DNA of 48,592 nt from Deltaproteobacteria bacterium (GTDB lineage: Bacteria > Desulfobacterota > DSM-4660 > Desulfatiglandales > B25-G16), in NCBI GenBank assembly GCA_020349945.1, contig CP070704.1, positions 278,951 to 327,542 of the forward strand, written 5' to 3'. Below are positions 41,611-48,592 of this stretch, one piece after another. How positions within the stretch are numbered: the first letter of the stretch is position 1; each line of letters opens with the position of its first letter. A model generated the notes under the pieces. It was given only the letters and a program-made list of their open reading frames with translations. It ran no database searches and was not told where the DNA came from. The translations under genes were made by a program, and so were the position numbers.

Positions 41611-43185
41611 ATGCTCATAGGCGAGATCTTAGCAAGGAATGCCAGGATGTATGGTGACGAGGTTGCCCTTATTGAAAGGGACCCGGCCATAAAGAGAAGG
41701 ATTGAAATAACCTGGAGGGAGTTTGATGATCAGGCCAACCGATTTGCCAATGCCTTGATAGATAAGGGCATAAGGAAGGGTGATAAGGTTATTCATCTCA
41801 TGATGAACTGCATTGAATGGCTCCCTGCCTACTTTGGAATTTTGAGGACCGGGGCTTGGGCAGTCCCGTTGAGTTTTAGGTTTTCGGCTCAGGAGATAGA
41901 GCTATGTGCCATAATTGCAGAGGCAAAGGCGATGATCTTCGGGGAGGAATTCATAGAAAGGGTAAATGAGACAAGGGGAAATCTTCATACAATAAGGGAT
42001 TATGTCTTTCTAGGGCCAGATGAGATCAGGCCTGATTATGCCGAAAGCTATGAAGATATTTTAGAAAGGAGCTCTTCCGTAAATCCTGATATCGAGATAA
42101 GGATTGAAGATGAGGCAGGCCTTTATTTTACCTCGGGAACTACGGGCACACCAAAGCCGATCCTTTTGACCCATAGAAACCTCGAGGCCGCCTGCATTGT
42201 GGAGAATCGGCATCACGGCCAAACTCATCAGGATAACTTCCTCTGTATCCCTCCCCTCTATCATACCGGTGCCAAGATGCATTGGTTTGGGAATCTTATA
42301 GTTGGCGCCAAGGCAGTCATTCTTAAGGGGGTAAGGCCAGAATGGATCCTGGAGGCTATATCAGAGGAGAAGGTAACCGTTGTCTGGCTGCTAGTCCCCT
42401 GGGCCCAGGATATCCTTTTGGCAATAGAAAATGGAGATGTAAAACTCAATGACTATACATTGGATCAATGGAGGTTGATGCACATTGGTGCCCAGCCAGT
42501 ACCCCCAAGCTTGATAAGGAGTTGGAAAAGGGTATTTCCCCAACACGACTATGATACAAACTATGGTTTAAGCGAGACAACTGGACCAGGATGCGTGCAT
42601 CTGGGAATAGAAAATATTCAGAAGGTTGGGGCAATTGGGATCCCGGGTTTTGATTGGGAATGCCAGATAGTAGATGAACAAAGGAATCCCCTCCCTCAGG
42701 GGCAAACTGGCGAGCTCATGGTAAAGGGGCCAGGGGTGATGAAGGGGTATTACAAGAACCCTGAGGCAACAGCCGGAGCCCTTTTCAGGGGTTGGCTCTT
42801 AACAGGCGACATGGCCAGGATGGATGAGGATGGCTTTGTATGGCTGGTGGACAGAAAAAAGGATATTATCATCAGAGGGGGAGAGAATATCTTTCCTGTT
42901 GAGATTGAGGATTTTCTTGCAGGTAATGACAAGATCCAGGATGCTGCTGTTATCGGTATACCTGATGAAAGGCTTGGTGAGGTTCCAGCGGCCATCATTA
43001 AGATAAAGCCCGGAAGGGAATTGACCGAGGATGAGGTAAACGAGTTTTGTCAGCAATTACCAAGATATAAGAGGCCCCGAAGGATTTTCTTTGGTGATGT
43101 ACCCCGGAATCCTACTGGCAAGATAGAGAAGCCAAGACTCAGAAAGATCTATGGAGGGAGAAAGGAGAGTTTTCAGGTCACATGA
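41611..43185 (+). CDS. AMP-dependent acyl-CoA ligase (second), divergent from livK
   Basis: 524 residues, class I adenylate-forming ligase. GLYFTSGTTGTPKPILLTHRNL is the P-loop, TNYGLSETTGPGCVHLG the A5 motif, GWLLTGDMARMDEDGFVWLVDRKKDIIIRGGENIFPVEIEDFL the hinge region, and NPTGKIEKPRLR carries the catalytic Lys. It resembles medium-chain/aryl-CoA ligases and is shorter than the other ligase in this region. It joins an acid to CoA at the cost of ATP; run in reverse or alongside IorAB it could interconvert aryl-acetate and its CoA ester. The start follows AAAGGATAAGGG. A perfect palindrome covers its stop codon. Confidence 0.9.
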   Translation: MLIGEILARNARMYGDEVALIERDPAIKRRIEITWREFDDQANRFANALIDKGIRKGDKVIHLMMNCIEWLPAYFGILRTGAWAVPLSFRFSAQEIELCAIIAEAKAMIFGEEFIERVNETRGNLHTIRDYVFLGPDEIRPDYAESYEDILERSSSVNPDIEIRIEDEAGLYFTSGTTGTPKPILLTHRNLEAACIVENRHHGQTHQDNFLCIPPLYHTGAKMHWFGNLIVGAKAVILKGVRPEWILEAISEEKVTVVWLLVPWAQDILLAIENGDVKLNDYTLDQWRLMHIGAQPVPPSLIRSWKRVFPQHDYDTNYGLSETTGPGCVHLGIENIQKVGAIGIPGFDWECQIVDEQRNPLPQGQTGELMVKGPGVMKGYYKNPEATAGALFRGWLLTGDMARMDEDGFVWLVDRKKDIIIRGGENIFPVEIEDFLAGNDKIQDAAVIGIPDERLGEVPAAIIKIKPGRELTEDEVNEFCQQLPRYKRPRRIFFGDVPRNPTGKIEKPRLRKIYGGRKESFQVT

Positions 43186-43192
43186 TGTGACC
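43176..43192. repeat. Perfect 17-bp palindrome between the ligase and iorA
   Basis: GGTCACATGATGTGACC is a perfect 8+1+8 inverted repeat. It includes the ligase stop TGA (43183-43185) and ends 8 bp before the first iorA ATG. As RNA it would form a 6-bp GGUCAC/GUGACC hairpin without a U-run. It may be an operator for an internal iorAB promoter or an mRNA-processing hairpin. Confidence 0.6.
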
Positions 43193-43199
43193 ATTTACC

Positions 43200-45092
43200 A
43201 TGACTTTCAAGATATCATTAAACGTAAGCACGGGTAAAAATATGGACAGACTACTCATAGATTCGTCGGGGAAAGAGGTGTTCTTACTGGGTAACGAGGC
43301 CATTGCGAGGGGTGCAATTGAGGCAGGTATTGCCGTTGTTACCTGTTATCCTGGCACTCCATCCTCGGAGATACCGGATAATCTCTTTGCCATGTATAAG
43401 GAAGGTGGATTCTATTTTGAGTATTCGACAAACGAGAAGGTAGCATTAGAGGTGGCAGCCGGTGCTGCTATTTCAGGCGTAAGAAGTATGTGTACCATGA
43501 AACACGTAGGGATGAATGTTGCCTCTGATTCCCTCATGACCCTGGCCTATCTCGGTGTCAATGGAGGTATGGTTATTGTAAATGCCGATGACCCGTCGTT
43601 ATTTTCTAGCCAGAATGAGCAGGATAACCGATACTATGCGAGACTCTCCGGGCTGCCTATGATTGAGCCAACAACTGCTCAGGAGATGAAGGATATGACC
43701 GTTGCTGCATTCGATCTCTCTGAGCAATTGAAGCTACCGGTTATACTGAGGACCACAACCAGGCTGAATCATCTGAGAGGGGTAGTCAAATTTGGAACAA
43801 TTCAGGCGGTTAATCCCAAGGGTTTTTTTAAGAAAGACCCTTTTCATTATGTGGCAGTTCCTGCTGTTTCTAGGAATTTGCACAGAATCCTGGTTGATAA
43901 ATATGAGCAGGCCTTGGAGCTATCCGAGGTCTCAGGGTATAATCGGGTTATTGGCAAGGGCAGGTGGGGGATTGTCACCAGTGGCGTTTGCATGAACTAT
44001 GTTCAGGATGCTATTGATGATCTTGGAATGGGTGATAAGGTGACGATCCTCAGGCTCGGTTTCTCTTATCCCATGCCAAAGGACTTGATCGGGGAGTTCC
44101 TCGCGAGTGTAGAGAAGGTCCTGGTGGTTGAGGAACTTGAGCCGGTAATGGAAAATGACATCAGGTCAATTGCCCAATCTAAGGGGATAGGTATCCCTAT
44201 AAATGGCAAGGGAGACGGGCTTTTTTCACGACTCTATGAGCTTGATCCTGGCCTTGTCCGAAGGACTATCGCCTCTTATTTCGGGGTGGATGATACCTCC
44301 CCAGAGGCGGTAGATGCAGGAGATATTCCTGATCTTCCGCGCAGGCCACCTAATCTCTGCGCTGGTTGCCCCCATAGGGCCATGTACTATGCAGTAAAGG
44401 AGGTTTACGGGACGGATGCTATTTACCCGTCAGACATTGGCTGCTACACCTTGGGCATGCTTCCTCCCTTGTCCATGGCCGATATCGTTATCTGTATGGG
44501 TGGCTCAGTAGGTTCCTCCTGTGGCATATCAAGGGTCACGGATCAGAGGGTTGTCTCGTTTATCGGGGATTCGACCTTTTTCCATGCTGGTATCCCTGGA
44601 CTGATAAACGCTGTTCACAATAACCACAAATTTACCTTAGTAATCCTTGATAATGGGACAACCGCCATGACAGGGCATCAGCCTCACCCCGGTGTAGATA
44701 CAGCTCCCATGGGTGTTGAAACCACGCAGATTTCGATCGAGTCGGTGGTAAGGGGTTGCGGTGTGGAGCATGTCCAGGTCGTTAATCCGCTTCGGGTCAG
44801 GAAGAGCATTGCAGCGGCACAGGCGTCAAGGGATTTTGATGGGATCTCGGTTATCATATCTCAGGAGCCCTGTCCCCTGTACGCCAGGGTCGTTAAGGGG
44901 GCTAAAAAGGCGAGGGCATTCTATGTCAATCAGGACAAATGCACGCACCATCGCGACTGTATTAATCTTCTGGCATGTCCGGCCATCTATAGAGCCGATG
45001 GTAAAACGATGATAAACGAAGCCCTTTGTATCGGCTGCAGTGTTTGCGCACAGATCTGTCCTGATAATGCTATTGTTCCATTAAAAGAGTAG
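43200..45092 (+). CDS. iorA: Indolepyruvate:ferredoxin oxidoreductase, alpha subunit
   Basis: 630 residues from ATG 43200; ATG 43242 (MDRLLIDSSGKEVFLLGNE) is an equally good start and neither has a clear ribosome site. The enzyme oxidatively decarboxylates aryl-pyruvates (indolepyruvate, phenylpyruvate, hydroxyphenylpyruvate) to aryl-acetyl-CoA, reducing ferredoxin. The N-terminal half has GNEAIARGAIEAGIAVVTCYPGTPSSEI and EYSTNEKVALEVAAGAAISG; the TPP domain has NLCAGCPHRAMYYAV, GDSTFFHAGIPGLINAVHN and ILDNGTTAMTGHQPHPG. The C-terminus carries two [4Fe-4S] motifs, the first atypical (CTHHRDCINLLACP) and the second CIGCSVCAQICP. iorB follows after 10 bp. Confidence 0.94.
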   Translation: MTFKISLNVSTGKNMDRLLIDSSGKEVFLLGNEAIARGAIEAGIAVVTCYPGTPSSEIPDNLFAMYKEGGFYFEYSTNEKVALEVAAGAAISGVRSMCTMKHVGMNVASDSLMTLAYLGVNGGMVIVNADDPSLFSSQNEQDNRYYARLSGLPMIEPTTAQEMKDMTVAAFDLSEQLKLPVILRTTTRLNHLRGVVKFGTIQAVNPKGFFKKDPFHYVAVPAVSRNLHRILVDKYEQALELSEVSGYNRVIGKGRWGIVTSGVCMNYVQDAIDDLGMGDKVTILRLGFSYPMPKDLIGEFLASVEKVLVVEELEPVMENDIRSIAQSKGIGIPINGKGDGLFSRLYELDPGLVRRTIASYFGVDDTSPEAVDAGDIPDLPRRPPNLCAGCPHRAMYYAVKEVYGTDAIYPSDIGCYTLGMLPPLSMADIVICMGGSVGSSCGISRVTDQRVVSFIGDSTFFHAGIPGLINAVHNNHKFTLVILDNGTTAMTGHQPHPGVDTAPMGVETTQISIESVVRGCGVEHVQVVNPLRVRKSIAAAQASRDFDGISVIISQEPCPLYARVVKGAKKARAFYVNQDKCTHHRDCINLLACPAIYRADGKTMINEALCIGCSVCAQICPDNAIVPLKE

Positions 45093-45102
45093 GGGGTGAG
45101 CT

Positions 45103-45699
45103 ATAGAAACCAAGCGGATAGTCTTTGTCGGTGTCGGAGGTCAGGGAAATCTCCTTGCAACGAGGTTGCTTGGTAAGGCCTGTTTAGCAGCTGGAATCCC
45201 TGCGGTAGCAAGCGAGATTCATGGAATGGCCCAGAGGGGTGGTATTGTTGAGTCAGCCCTTGTTATGGGAGCAAGGAGTCCAATCGTTTCAAAAGGTGAG
45301 GCCGATATCTTGATGGGTTTTGAGCCACTGGAGACAGTAAGGGCCTTGACTAAATGCAACAGGAATACGGTGATTATCACCAATCTTCATCCCCTTCCTC
45401 CCTTTACCGTGGCAATAGGGCAGGGGGCTTATCCTGATATTGCTAAGATAGTTGCTTTAATTAAGGATAAGGTTTGCTCGCTCATAACCGTGGACGGTGA
45501 CAAGCTCGCAGCAATGGCTGGAAACCCTTTGTCCTTGAATATGGTTATGCTCGGGGCACTGATCGGAACTAAGATCGTTCCACTGGATGAGGCTATACTC
45601 AAGGAGACAATTTCTAGGACAACAAGGCAGGCATTCTTGGAGGCGAATTTGAAGGCCTTTGATTTAGGTGTTGCTGCCTCAAGGTCTTTTTCCCTTTAA
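45103..45699 (+). CDS. iorB: Indolepyruvate:ferredoxin oxidoreductase, beta subunit, apparent ATA start
   Basis: 198 residues if it starts at ATA 45103, the normal IorB size. Conserved N-terminal residues KRIVFVGVGGQGNLLATRLLG lie upstream of the first standard start in this frame (TTG 45166), so a start before them is needed. The frame is closed by TGA at 45097-45099, leaving ATA as the only plausible codon; AGGGGGT sits 5 nt before it. A GTG at 45096 has the wrong frame. The rest fits the family: EIHGMAQRGGIVESALVMGARSPIV and AGNPLSLNMVMLGALIG. It forms the gamma-type half of the IorAB complex. A frameshift or base error is the alternative. Confidence 0.88.
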   Translation: METKRIVFVGVGGQGNLLATRLLGKACLAAGIPAVASEIHGMAQRGGIVESALVMGARSPIVSKGEADILMGFEPLETVRALTKCNRNTVIITNLHPLPPFTVAIGQGAYPDIAKIVALIKDKVCSLITVDGDKLAAMAGNPLSLNMVMLGALIGTKIVPLDEAILKETISRTTRQAFLEANLKAFDLGVAASRSFSL

Positions 45700-45706
45700 C
45701 CTCTCC

Positions 45707-46849
45707 TCAAATGAGGGCCTCAATAACCAGATCCGTCAGGTCCTTGACGACCAGGTCGATCTTCTGCCTGCGGGCCCTGGTGGAGATAGTCCGGAGGCAT
45801 TGCTGACAGGAAGACACCACCATATCTGCTCCAGTCTTCAGGATCTCTTCGATCTTTATCTGGGCTACTCTTCCGGAAAGTTCGGGATCAACCATTTCGA
45901 GATTTCCCCCACCGCCGCAGCACATGGACATCTGCCGATTGTTAGGGAGTTCTACCAGGCGTATACCCGGAATGGCCTTAAGCACCTCTCGGGGAGGCTC
46001 AAAGACGCCGGTGTTCCTTCCCAAATCACAGGGATCATGGTACGTCACCGTGGCATTGATTTCCTTGAAGGAAATGAGGTGCTCCAAGAGGAGATGCTGT
46101 AGAAGCTCACTGGAGGAGAGAATCTCTACATCGGGCTTATAAAATGTCTTCCAGGTGTGATAGCAGGAAGGGCAGGTAAAAACGATTTTCTTGGCTCCCG
46201 CCCCCTTGACCTTTTCAAGGTTGTGATCCATGAGCGCCTTCGTTTTTTCCGGCACACCTGCGCCGATGAGAGGATAACCGCAGCACCACTCTTCACCGCC
46301 CAGAATGGTGAAGTCCACACCGCCCCTTTTCATAATTTGTGTCATGTTCGCCGGGATCTTTTGGGCCATAGGGAAAAAGGATGAGACACACCCTACAAAA
46401 TAGACCACCTCAGCGCGGTCTTTTTCCAGGCTGCCTTTGGGCAAATCCTTCAGAAACTCCTGCCAATCGCCACGTTCCTCATTGCCTTCATCGGAAATAT
46501 TGTGATTTTCCGCAATATATCCGGTCAGGCGATCAACAATCTTTGGATAGATTCCCTCATGAAACAGGCATTCTCGGTCTTGAAAGACCACGTCCTTTGT
46601 CTTCAAAGAGGGGAAACAAGCAACAGTGCATGCCCCGCAGCCGAGACAACTGAAAATGGATTTTTCAATCTCAGGGCTCCACGCCAAATCCCCCTCAATG
46701 ACTGCGCGGGTGATGGCATTCATGCCTCTGGGAGAAGCGGATTCTACCTTTTGAACACAGTAAATAGGGCAACTGGGCAGGCAGAAGCCGCATCGGTTGC
46801 ACTTGGCAACTTCCTCATAAAACAATTTGCGCAACTGGACAATATTCAT
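45707..46849 (-). CDS. glcF: Fe-S subunit of a glycolate/lactate-type oxidase (GlcF-like, two CCG domains)
   Basis: 380 residues from ATG 46849 (TGAGGG upstream). Two [4Fe-4S] motifs occur near the start: CNRCGFCLPSCPIY and CLGCGACTVACFP. Two CCG domains follow: VGCVSSFFPMAQ with EEWCCGYPLI and FTCPSCYHTW, and HDPCDLGRN with SMCCGGGGN and SSCQQCLRT. These resemble GlcF and heterodisulfide-reductase-D-type proteins, which pass electrons from a flavin subunit to quinone or other carriers. It follows glcE after 16 bp. Its stop is 7 bp from the iorB stop (convergent). Confidence 0.9.
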   Translation of the reverse strand: MNIVQLRKLFYEEVAKCNRCGFCLPSCPIYCVQKVESASPRGMNAITRAVIEGDLAWSPEIEKSIFSCLGCGACTVACFPSLKTKDVVFQDRECLFHEGIYPKIVDRLTGYIAENHNISDEGNEERGDWQEFLKDLPKGSLEKDRAEVVYFVGCVSSFFPMAQKIPANMTQIMKRGGVDFTILGGEEWCCGYPLIGAGVPEKTKALMDHNLEKVKGAGAKKIVFTCPSCYHTWKTFYKPDVEILSSSELLQHLLLEHLISFKEINATVTYHDPCDLGRNTGVFEPPREVLKAIPGIRLVELPNNRQMSMCCGGGGNLEMVDPELSGRVAQIKIEEILKTGADMVVSSCQQCLRTISTRARRQKIDLVVKDLTDLVIEALI

Positions 46850-46865
46850 GTGAGCCCTCAGTGCC

Positions 46866-48281
46866 TCAAATCCCACCAACAAATCGGCCTGGGCAGAAAA
46901 CTTCCAATGGGTCCATCTGGTTTTTTATCCTCTTCATCACCATCAGGTCTTCTCGTGATAGTCCCCATACAGGCAATCTCCGTTTGATCTCGGGCTTGGC
47001 CCTGTCAATGACGAGATTGCCTCCAATAGCCCGGCATCGATCCAGAAGCCTTTCTGCAACAGAGATAATCCTGTCTAAGTCACTCGTATTGCCCTGGTCA
47101 ACCAGAATGTGGATCATGGTTATACCGCTTCCTGCATGGGCCAGGAGCGCATGGTCGAGTTGGCGGTCCGAGATGAGTGAATCGGCCAATTCGATAACCT
47201 CAAGATACCTGGAGATTGGGTAGTTGAGCTTGAAGGATACCAAATCCGGGTAGCTGTCAGACAACCCGGGAACCAGATTGCTGTATCCCTCCCAAAAAAC
47301 CCCATGTTGATCTTCTTGGATATAACTATTCCCCTTGGAGCCTGATTCTAAGGCCATTTCCCTGATTTCAGATGACATACGATCGACAGCCTCCTGAACT
47401 CCCTCCAGGGCCACAGCGGCAGCATACCCGCGAGCCTTCAGCTCTGCTGCTCCATCTGGCCTCAAGGGTTCATACGCCCTGCTGTTCAATATCTCCACGG
47501 ATGCTGGCAGCAAGCTGGTTTGGAACAGGAGATCAACAAAACTGGAGGCCTGGCTGAGACTGGCAAAGGTAGAAACAAAGGTGCCTGAACGCTCAGGCAA
47601 AGGAAGCAACCTGAGTATGACTTCGCATACAATGCCAAGACTTCCCTGGGAACCGATCATCAGCTTGCACATATCATACCCGGAAACATTCTTTACTGTC
47701 TTGCCTCCCATCCTGATGATCTCTCCATTGGGAGCCACATACCGGACACCCAAGACTATATCCCTTGGCAAACCGTATAAAAGCCTGGTGGGACCACTGG
47801 AGTTGGTAGCAATGATCCCCCCCAGCGTTGCCGAGTCTATGCAAGGAGGTGACAGGGGAATAAAGCAGTCTTTTTCCCCTCGATCAGCAGGATCCTTGTG
47901 GGGTATAGATTTCCCTTCCAGTGTACCTAAGATAGACTGGATATCCTTGAATCTCATGCCAGCCTGGACTGTGACAGTCAAGTTGGCTGTATCCATGTCA
48001 ATGACCCTGTTGAGCCGGCTTGTGCAGATGGCCAGGTCAATTCTTCGGGGTGGATTTCCCATGGCTATCTTGGAGCCGCTCCCCCAGGGAATCAGGGCAA
48101 GTTTCTCTTTACCGGCCAGCTGGACCACCTCTGATACTTGTTCAATATCCCCGGGAAATACTACCGCCCACGGCTTCATGCCGTCAACGGCATAAGCTGA
48201 AAGGGTTTCAAGATCACCCCTGATATATTCCGGGCCCACAATTCCCTGGAGAGACTCCAACCTATGAGCGTTTGTTGTCAT
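46866..48281 (-). CDS. glcE: FAD-binding oxidase subunit (GlcE/GlcD-like)
   Basis: 471 residues. The FAD-binding PCMH domain is in the N-terminal half: VFPGDIEQVSEVVQLAGKEKLALIPWGSGSK, NLTVTVQAGMRFKDIQ, SATLGGIIATNSSGPTRLLYG, GVRYVAPNGEIIRMGGKTVKNVSGYDMCKLMIGSQGSLGIV. The C-terminal half ends KNQMDPLEVFCPGRF, as in FAD-linked oxidases. It is longer than E. coli GlcE (~350) because it keeps a fuller C-terminal part. With GlcD and GlcF it should oxidise a 2-hydroxy acid such as glycolate or lactate; an aryl-lactate is an open possibility because of the neighbouring iorAB. Confidence 0.88.
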   Translation of the reverse strand: MTTNAHRLESLQGIVGPEYIRGDLETLSAYAVDGMKPWAVVFPGDIEQVSEVVQLAGKEKLALIPWGSGSKIAMGNPPRRIDLAICTSRLNRVIDMDTANLTVTVQAGMRFKDIQSILGTLEGKSIPHKDPADRGEKDCFIPLSPPCIDSATLGGIIATNSSGPTRLLYGLPRDIVLGVRYVAPNGEIIRMGGKTVKNVSGYDMCKLMIGSQGSLGIVCEVILRLLPLPERSGTFVSTFASLSQASSFVDLLFQTSLLPASVEILNSRAYEPLRPDGAAELKARGYAAAVALEGVQEAVDRMSSEIREMALESGSKGNSYIQEDQHGVFWEGYSNLVPGLSDSYPDLVSFKLNYPISRYLEVIELADSLISDRQLDHALLAHAGSGITMIHILVDQGNTSDLDRIISVAERLLDRCRAIGGNLVIDRAKPEIKRRLPVWGLSREDLMVMKRIKNQMDPLEVFCPGRFVGGI

Positions 48282-48339
48282 GTGAATACTCTTTACGCTT
48301 CTCTCCCTTTCAAGAAGTCACCTAATTTTGGAGAAGGCC

Positions 48340-48592
48340 TCACGGGCCCGGTAGAATCTTCCCGGGGTTCAAGATATCCGCTGGATCAAACGCCCTCTTC
48401 ACCTGACGCATGGCCCCCAGGTCAGCCTCTGAAAAGATCAAGGGCATCTCCTTGATCTTTTCCACACCGATTCCATGTTCCCCGCTGATGGTTCCTCCTG
48501 CATCGGCGCATATGTTGAGGATCTCAGAGGCCGCCTTCCGAACCCGCTCAAGCTCATCCTTATCTCTCTCGTCAAACAGGATCAAGGGATGT
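48340..48592 (-). CDS. glcD: FAD-linked oxidase GlcD-like, C-terminal fragment cut by the window edge
   Basis: Only the last ~83 codons are visible; the frame is open to the window end, so this is truncated by the window, not broken. The visible part reads HPLILFDERDKDELERV, then CADAGGTISGEHGIGVEKIKEMPLIF and the C-terminus QVKRAFDPADILNPGKILP. The HP (flavin/metal site) and EHGIG motifs are those of GlcD/D-lactate dehydrogenase-type oxidases. It would be the main flavin subunit that acts with the GlcE- and GlcF-like proteins downstream, 58 bp away. Confidence 0.9.
   Translation of the reverse strand, partial: HPLILFDERDKDELERVRKAASEILNICADAGGTISGEHGIGVEKIKEMPLIFSEADLGAMRQVKRAFDPADILNPGKILPGP

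Noticed and set aside
41454..41690. 78-codon minus-strand frame overlapping the second ligase start
   Set aside because: It overlaps the ligase N-terminus on the opposite strand and covers the livK promoter; its sequence looks random.
1..48592. CRISPR arrays, insertion sequences, integrases, tRNA or rRNA genes
   Set aside because: No repeat-spacer pattern, transposase or integrase frame, or tRNA-like cloverleaf was found on reading both strands.

Overview
The window reads as a chromosomal segment of an obligately anaerobic, Gram-negative bacterium, most likely a Desulfobacterota (former Deltaproteobacteria) member. The strongest pointers are three genes of the lower benzoyl-CoA pathway (had, oah/bamA, dch/bamR), subunits of a biotin-dependent sodium-pump decarboxylase, a two-chain methylmalonyl-CoA mutase, and an indolepyruvate-type ferredoxin oxidoreductase. 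I saw no tRNA, rRNA, CRISPR array, insertion sequence or prophage. Nearly all DNA is coding, and both strands are packed into operons.

Layout. 1-7 kb (+): the tail of a HhH-GPD DNA glycosylase, a UshA-type lipoprotein, an MBL-fold hydrolase, dodecin, a CMD-family protein, a nifS-nifU pair and a PhzF-type protein. 7.1-10.2 kb (+): hisS-aspS. 10.2-18.4 kb (+): a catabolic block that starts at a strong promoter overlapping the aspS stop codon. It holds a biotin carrier, OadG-like and OadB-like subunits, methylmalonyl-CoA mutase, an acyl-CoA dehydrogenase, an SDR, had and oah, and it ends at a clean intrinsic terminator. 18.5-21.9 kb (+): dch under its own promoter, a K+ channel overlapping a cyclic-nucleotide-binding protein, and rlpA. 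21.9-32.5 kb (-): a housekeeping block read right to left: rpsB-tsf-pyrH-frr-uppS-cdsA-dxr-rseP-tsaB, psd-pssA, rsmD-coaD-ihfA. 32.7-41.3 kb (-): livK-livG-acyl-CoA ligase-livH-livM-livF, followed closely by gatC-gatA. 41.6-45.7 kb (+, divergent): a second acyl-CoA ligase with iorA-iorB. 45.7-48.6 kb (-): a glcF-glcE-glcD-type oxidase, with glcD cut by the window edge.

How the genes could work together (inference). The liv transporter, two CoA ligases and IorAB would import aromatic amino acids or aryl acids, oxidatively decarboxylate aryl-pyruvates and form aryl-CoA thioesters. Dch, Had and Oah open the ring at the benzoyl-CoA level. The Na+ decarboxylase subunits and the mutase would conserve energy from the dicarboxylic CoA esters made downstream. 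Benzoyl-CoA reductase and the decarboxylase alpha subunit are not in the window.

The most interesting element is the 327-bp divergent region before livK. On the livK strand it holds a promoter, a possible 31-codon leader peptide with a Phe/Tyr cluster, mutually exclusive 7-bp and 9-bp pairings, and a hairpin with a U7 tail just before livK. Because the neighbour upstream is divergent, this terminator can only act on livK-leader transcription. The arrangement fits trp/phe-type attenuation controlling a transport and CoA-ligation operon, and it would make Phe/Tyr the sensed signal. Other points worth checking are an apparent ATA start for iorB, a perfect 17-bp palindrome between the second ligase and iorA, and a translationally coupled K+ channel and cNMP-sensor pair.
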